This document shows positions 60,596 to 64,000 of a DNA stretch of 64,000 bases, piece by piece. Under the pieces are notes generated by a model. It did not search any database and was not told the DNA's origin. It worked only from the letters and a program-made list of their open reading frames with translations. The first letter of the stretch is position 1; every line of letters begins with the position of its first letter. The translations under genes and the position numbers were made by a program. Source of the stretch: Symsagittifera roscoffensis (lineage: Eukaryota > Xenacoelomorpha > Acoela > Convolutidae); contig NC_087062.1 in assembly GCF_963678635.1 (NCBI RefSeq), forward strand, positions 95,271,845 through 95,335,844. Reading direction: 5' to 3'.

Positions 60596-62337
60596 CTATA
60601 AAAAAATTCAGTACCTATGAGGCTAGCCCAAAAATAAAATAATGAATTATTCATTTAATAGATAACCAAAACTGTTTATTGTCAGCCTCCAAAAATGCCG
60701 CATACAAAAAATTGGCAAATCATTCAAAGGTTCTTTTTCTGAATCGAACTTGTCGCTTTTCTTCATAACCTGTGTGAAATAAATTTGAAAACTATAAAAA
60801 CTCATAGTGCTACAAGGCTTTTATGCCAGTAAAATTCTTCGTGGACACATTAAGGAAAAAGGTAATCCATAGAGACCAATTCAGATTTGTATAGATATAT
60901 CAAAAACTATTTTTCTTATTCCTCGTCCAAAGGAAAAAAAATAACGAATGACCTTCAAATTTTATTGTCTAACAATTTCGATCTTAATTTTTTTAGCTGT
61001 TACAACAGCTCAATTTTGTATTTTTTTCACCTAATGAATTTGCGCTTTAACAGGAATTGCACACGAACAATGAAAAAAAGTGAAAAAAAATTAATTGTTT
61101 TTTTTTCTTGAGATTTTGGATTTTTTTGAATTTCTTTTCTTATATCTAAGTAGTCGAAATATTCTGTGCCACTTGTGGGCTATACTTGTTTTAAATCAGA
61201 CAGAGGGCCGGAAGAACTTTCTTTGGTCTATTTAGGGGAGTATTTTAAGTGAGAATTTTTCATAACCAACAGAGCTAGTAGCATACTGCATTGCGAATAT
61301 CACACATAACTAAGTGTACTTTCTTTCAAATTCAACTCGGCATGAATACAGATGCGAATTAAGAATCATGGAAAAATTCAATGACATTTCCTGACCGCTA
61401 TAAAAAACAGCAAAGCTTCATGCTAATTTTCAAGAAATAAAATTTACAAGATAAGGGCAACTAAGCTATAGTTTAGAATTGGTAAAATCATCTTATGGAA
61501 TTTTTAACATGGGTAAAAAACTATTATTGGTGTCAGGAGCGGAATTGGTCCGACGCATGATTTTCGTCGGCCAAAGCTTATTAATAAAAAAGGCACCTTT
61601 GGCACCAATAAAGGGTAACTTTGCGAAGAGCTTGCGTCAAAAAAGCAACTTTAGTTGCAAAAACCATATAGTGAACAAATATGGCATTTGCGGCACATTT
61701 ATCGAAAAATTTTATGAATCCACACCAAACCCTCGCAAAAAAGTTTGATTCAAAGAGCCGATGAGATATGAAATACTTTTTAGTATTGCACAATACACGA
61801 AGTAAAATACGGTTCTAAGTCTGCAATACAGCAAATCAATTCGCAGTTAGAGGGCAAAAGACAGAAATGATTGATTTATTTCTGCTGCAAGAAATTGCAG
61901 AACTTCCACTTCCCCGCATCCCAAGGTAGTCTGTTACTGTAGTGATTATTTAAATTATTTGGTGTCTGCAGACATTCAATTTAGTTCACAGATAAGCCAA
62001 AATATTTTGCTTTAGAGGGGAGAAAACTTTGAATACAACGCTCAATTAGCACGCCACATCAATTGCCGAAAAAGAATTAGTTTATTCATAACTTCGATAA
62101 CTATTGAAGAGTCACTTGTTGAAAAAGGTTGGCAAGGCTTAGAATCAACTTAGTGAACGAGTTTTTTAATATCTCAAAATCTTTTAGATATCAGTCATAG
62201 ATGATACGAAAAAGAACGTTAAATATTTCCATGCTCTAAGCGGATTATTTAGTTAAGTCTTGTTTTTGTTCTGACAAATCCGACCAAGGTTTGAAAATAA
62301 GTTCGGTTGTTTTTTCTCATGCAAAACTGAATACGGC
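60596..62337. other. DNA upstream of e1
   Basis: AT-rich. At about 61,158-61,195 ATTCTGTGCCACTTGTGGGCTAT resembles the hairpin end of Helentron-like family B in plus orientation, so a decayed copy probably lies at about 60,700-61,195. No upstream exon could be supported. Confidence 0.4.
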
Positions 62338-62495
62338 GGATCTACTTAACAATCCCCCCCACCTTCATGAAAATCCCACTTGCAGCAAGATTCGAATTCT
62401 CAATACAAGCTCTTGTGCTAATTTACTGTATTTATTTGTAGGGGTGGAGATTCTTTAGTAGATACCATAGGGGGGGGAGATTGTTAAGTAGATCC
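62338..62495 (+). repeat. Short inverted-repeat element 1
   Basis: Left end GGATCTACTTAACAATC followed by a C run; right end a G run followed by GATTGTTAAGTAGATCC, a 17-bp perfect inverted pair. A degenerate second right end (GGGGTGGAGATTCTTTAGTAGATACC, 62,441-62,466) sits just inside. No open frame; MITE-like. Confidence 0.75.
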
Positions 62496-62552
62496 AATAA
62501 GACAAATAAACTCTTTTAGGGTCGCATTATAGACCGACTAATCCCCCCCTTT

Positions 62553-62826
62553 TGGACCTTGTTAACTATTTCCCCTATGCATGTATTATTTTTGACATAA
62601 ATTTCTGTATACAATATGCATTTCAAAAATGTCAAAAATTAATTGGGTTTTTATTTTCGCTCTTTCGTATTTGTATTAGCTACTATTTATATAGTACCTA
62701 CATAAAAAAATTTATTTAAATACATTTTCTGAAAACTGCCTTAAGCTATTGAAAATGTGACAGCCAAAGTTGAATTTCTGAAAATGGAAACAGGGGGGGG
62801 GGGGGGGGGAATAGTTAACAAGATCC
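62553..62826 (+). repeat. Short inverted-repeat element 2
   Basis: Left end GGACCTTGTTAACTATT then CCCC; right end a G run of about 17 then AATAGTTAACAAGATCC. Its ends are related to those of element 1 (GGATCT.[CG]TTAAC.AT then C tract), so the two are diverged members of one family lying side by side. Confidence 0.75.
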
Positions 62827-62934
62827 AGTAAATTTACTCTTGATTTTCCAAAGAAAATCGGTTGCGAAAAACCGGTTACAAATTTTGGCGTTCTAGTCGA
62901 ATGAAGATCGACAGAGTCACTCTTGTTGTTATAA

Positions 62935-63310
62935 TTTTCGAAAAAAAAACGGAGTATTCATGCTCGGAGTGGTTCTTTTTATTCAGTCAATTTTCACCGA
63001 TCGAATTACTAATTTTCAGCAAAATTTTTTTATTCTTCATTGAAGATACCGACTTCCTGAGTTCAAATGTCAAAAGATATTTCACTCCGATCATTTATTG
63101 TAAAGTTCTGAGGGTTTGAAAATAGCCGAACTTTTCATGCTCTAGACTAAATTATGCGCGCTTTGAAGAGTTTATTCATAATACTGAAAGCATAACGCGA
63201 AATATTCATGCGTGGCGAATTATCCCGCACAACAAAATCGTTTCATATTGAATTCAGGCTAGCTAATTGGTCATATTAATTTCGTACGACTCAAAATTTT
63301 ACAGTTTCCG
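62935..63310 (+). repeat. Helentron-like repeat family A, inverted copy
   Basis: Matches the reverse complement of 19,060-19,450 along its length (ATTCATGCTCGG, ATTCAGTCAATTTTC, TTTGAAGAGTTTATTCAT, CCCGCACAACAAAAT, TTTCGTACGACTCA). Both terminal motifs are eroded. Confidence 0.55.
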
Positions 63311-63399
63311 CACTCAGTAAAAAAAGAAAAAAATCGATTACATTACAATTAGAATTGTACTTCTATCAAAATTTTATTTAATTGTAAGCCAAAATTAGA

Positions 63400-64000
63400 T
63401 GTTTAAACGAATTATAATTCATTATAATGATAACATTTTTTGTGACATTATATAAAATCATAATCAATTATAATTGATTATAATTTTTCCGAATATCTCT
63501 TATAACCTATTATAATCTATTATAAAAGATTACAATCAGTTTTTCTGTCAAAAATCTCTAAGAGTGAGAAGTCTTGTCTTTCTTTGGTTCATTTGAACAA
63601 AAGTTTTACCACGAAACAAAAATTTCATAGAGATCCCTTCATATTAGTTGAAAGAATCCTGCGGTAGGTGAAATATAATTCTTCTATATAAATCATGAAA
63701 CTAAAGCTGTGTGCTGATAGTTTGGGGGTGAAAAAAGTTAAAATGGGCATCATGAAACAACTAAAATCAAGAAGAAATGAAAAAAAAAAACGTTAAAATA
63801 TGTAAATCGATTTTAAAACTGTTAAACAATTTCTCATTTTTCACAGAAACCAACGTCTACAAAAAGCATAAAATATAAGCAATTCAGGTGCCAGGCGGAA
63901 GACAAAATGGGCAAACAAAAGGGATTATAAACAATTATAATCGATTAAAATGGATTTTTTCTGCAAAACAAATGAGTTAAAAATCCGGATAGAAAAATCG
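63400..64000 (+). repeat. TTATAATCGATTATAA-rich dispersed repeat, copy 2
   Basis: Same design as 41,330-42,150: TTATAATTGATTATAA variants, then the core (AAAATTTCATAGAGATCCC, CATGAAACTAAA, AAAAAGCATAAAATATAAGC), then AAAGGGATTATAA and more palindromic motif at the window edge. This copy has an extra TCAGGTGCCAGGCGGAAGAC insertion. Confidence 0.7.

Noticed and set aside
58741-59031. 96-codon plus-strand frame rich in Lys, Tyr and Asn
   Set aside because: No splice sites, promoter or recognisable motif. Composition follows local AT content. It might be an old transposon piece but cannot be supported.
60349-60642. 97-codon plus-strand frame opposite exon e1
   Set aside because: Shadow of the Glu/Lys-rich coiled coil on the other strand; Ser/Phe/Arg-rich and without splice or motif support.
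60700-60780. Possible extra 5' exon (acceptor TTTCACACAG, donor TTT|GTATGC) upstream of e1
   Set aside because: Joining it to e1 creates a TAG codon at the junction, and the second frame has a stop.
1-64000. CRISPR arrays, bacterial operons, attachment sites or origins
   Set aside because: Direct repeats present are transposon-, satellite- or minisatellite-like and lack the regular short-repeat/unique-spacer pattern. Gene structure is clearly spliced eukaryotic.

Overview
The window looks like nuclear DNA from an invertebrate animal; I cannot name the species. It is AT-rich, its exons are short and separated by long GT-AG introns, it holds a eukaryotic tRNA-Arg, and the introns are crowded with decayed transposons: non-LTR retrotransposons, a Tc1/mariner relic, a hAT-type MITE and several unnamed repeat families. 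There are no operons, ribosome binding sites or CRISPR arrays. Almost every long open frame outside the exons listed here is intronic, transposon-derived or antisense.

One gene dominates. On the minus strand, from about 60.6 kb down to 4.2 kb, I could assemble 30 exons by eye. Splice sites, reading frame and intron phase agree at every junction. Together they encode about 1,670 residues of a mostly coiled-coil protein with Ser/Pro-rich and acidic linkers. Both ends are open: the first exon begins inside a codon and the last ends on a splice donor. It resembles large scaffold proteins of the centrosome, cilium or Golgi type, but I cannot assign a name. Its most notable feature is a repeated exon cassette (exons 9-13, at 37.1, 28.2-28.6 and 24.0-24.3 kb), in which a short coiled-coil exon occurs three times, always frame-neutral.

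Layout from low to high coordinates: 1-3.6 kb, decayed Jockey-like LINE (minus); 3.7-4.2 kb, partial Helentron-like repeat and exon 30; 5.2-5.7 kb, Tc1/mariner relic; 7-10.1 kb, exons 29-23; 11-13.5 kb, LINE relic (plus); 13.8-17.2 kb, exons 22-16; 17.2-22.8 kb, repeats, including an element with an internal satellite of about 170 bp; 23-28.6 kb, exons 15-10 and three Helentron-like copies; 29-36 kb, LINE relics, a 238-bp tandem array and a 1.65-kb tandem duplication; 37 kb, exon 9; 37.7-40 kb, a third LINE type (minus); 41-44 kb, TAATCGATTA-rich repeats and an almost perfect 736-bp tandem duplication; 44.5-50.4 kb, exons 8-3; 51.1 kb, tRNA-Arg(ACG); 52-55.3 kb, an unidentified T/G-skewed block with open frames on the minus strand; 55.9-56.3 kb, hAT MITE; 56.3 and 60.2 kb, exons 2 and 1; 57-58.5 kb, second satellite-bearing element; 62.3-62.8 kb, two short inverted-repeat elements; 62.9-64 kb, more dispersed repeats.

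All identifications were made by reading the sequence, with no database search. Exon borders rest on splice consensus and phase. Family names for transposons rest on remembered motif patterns.
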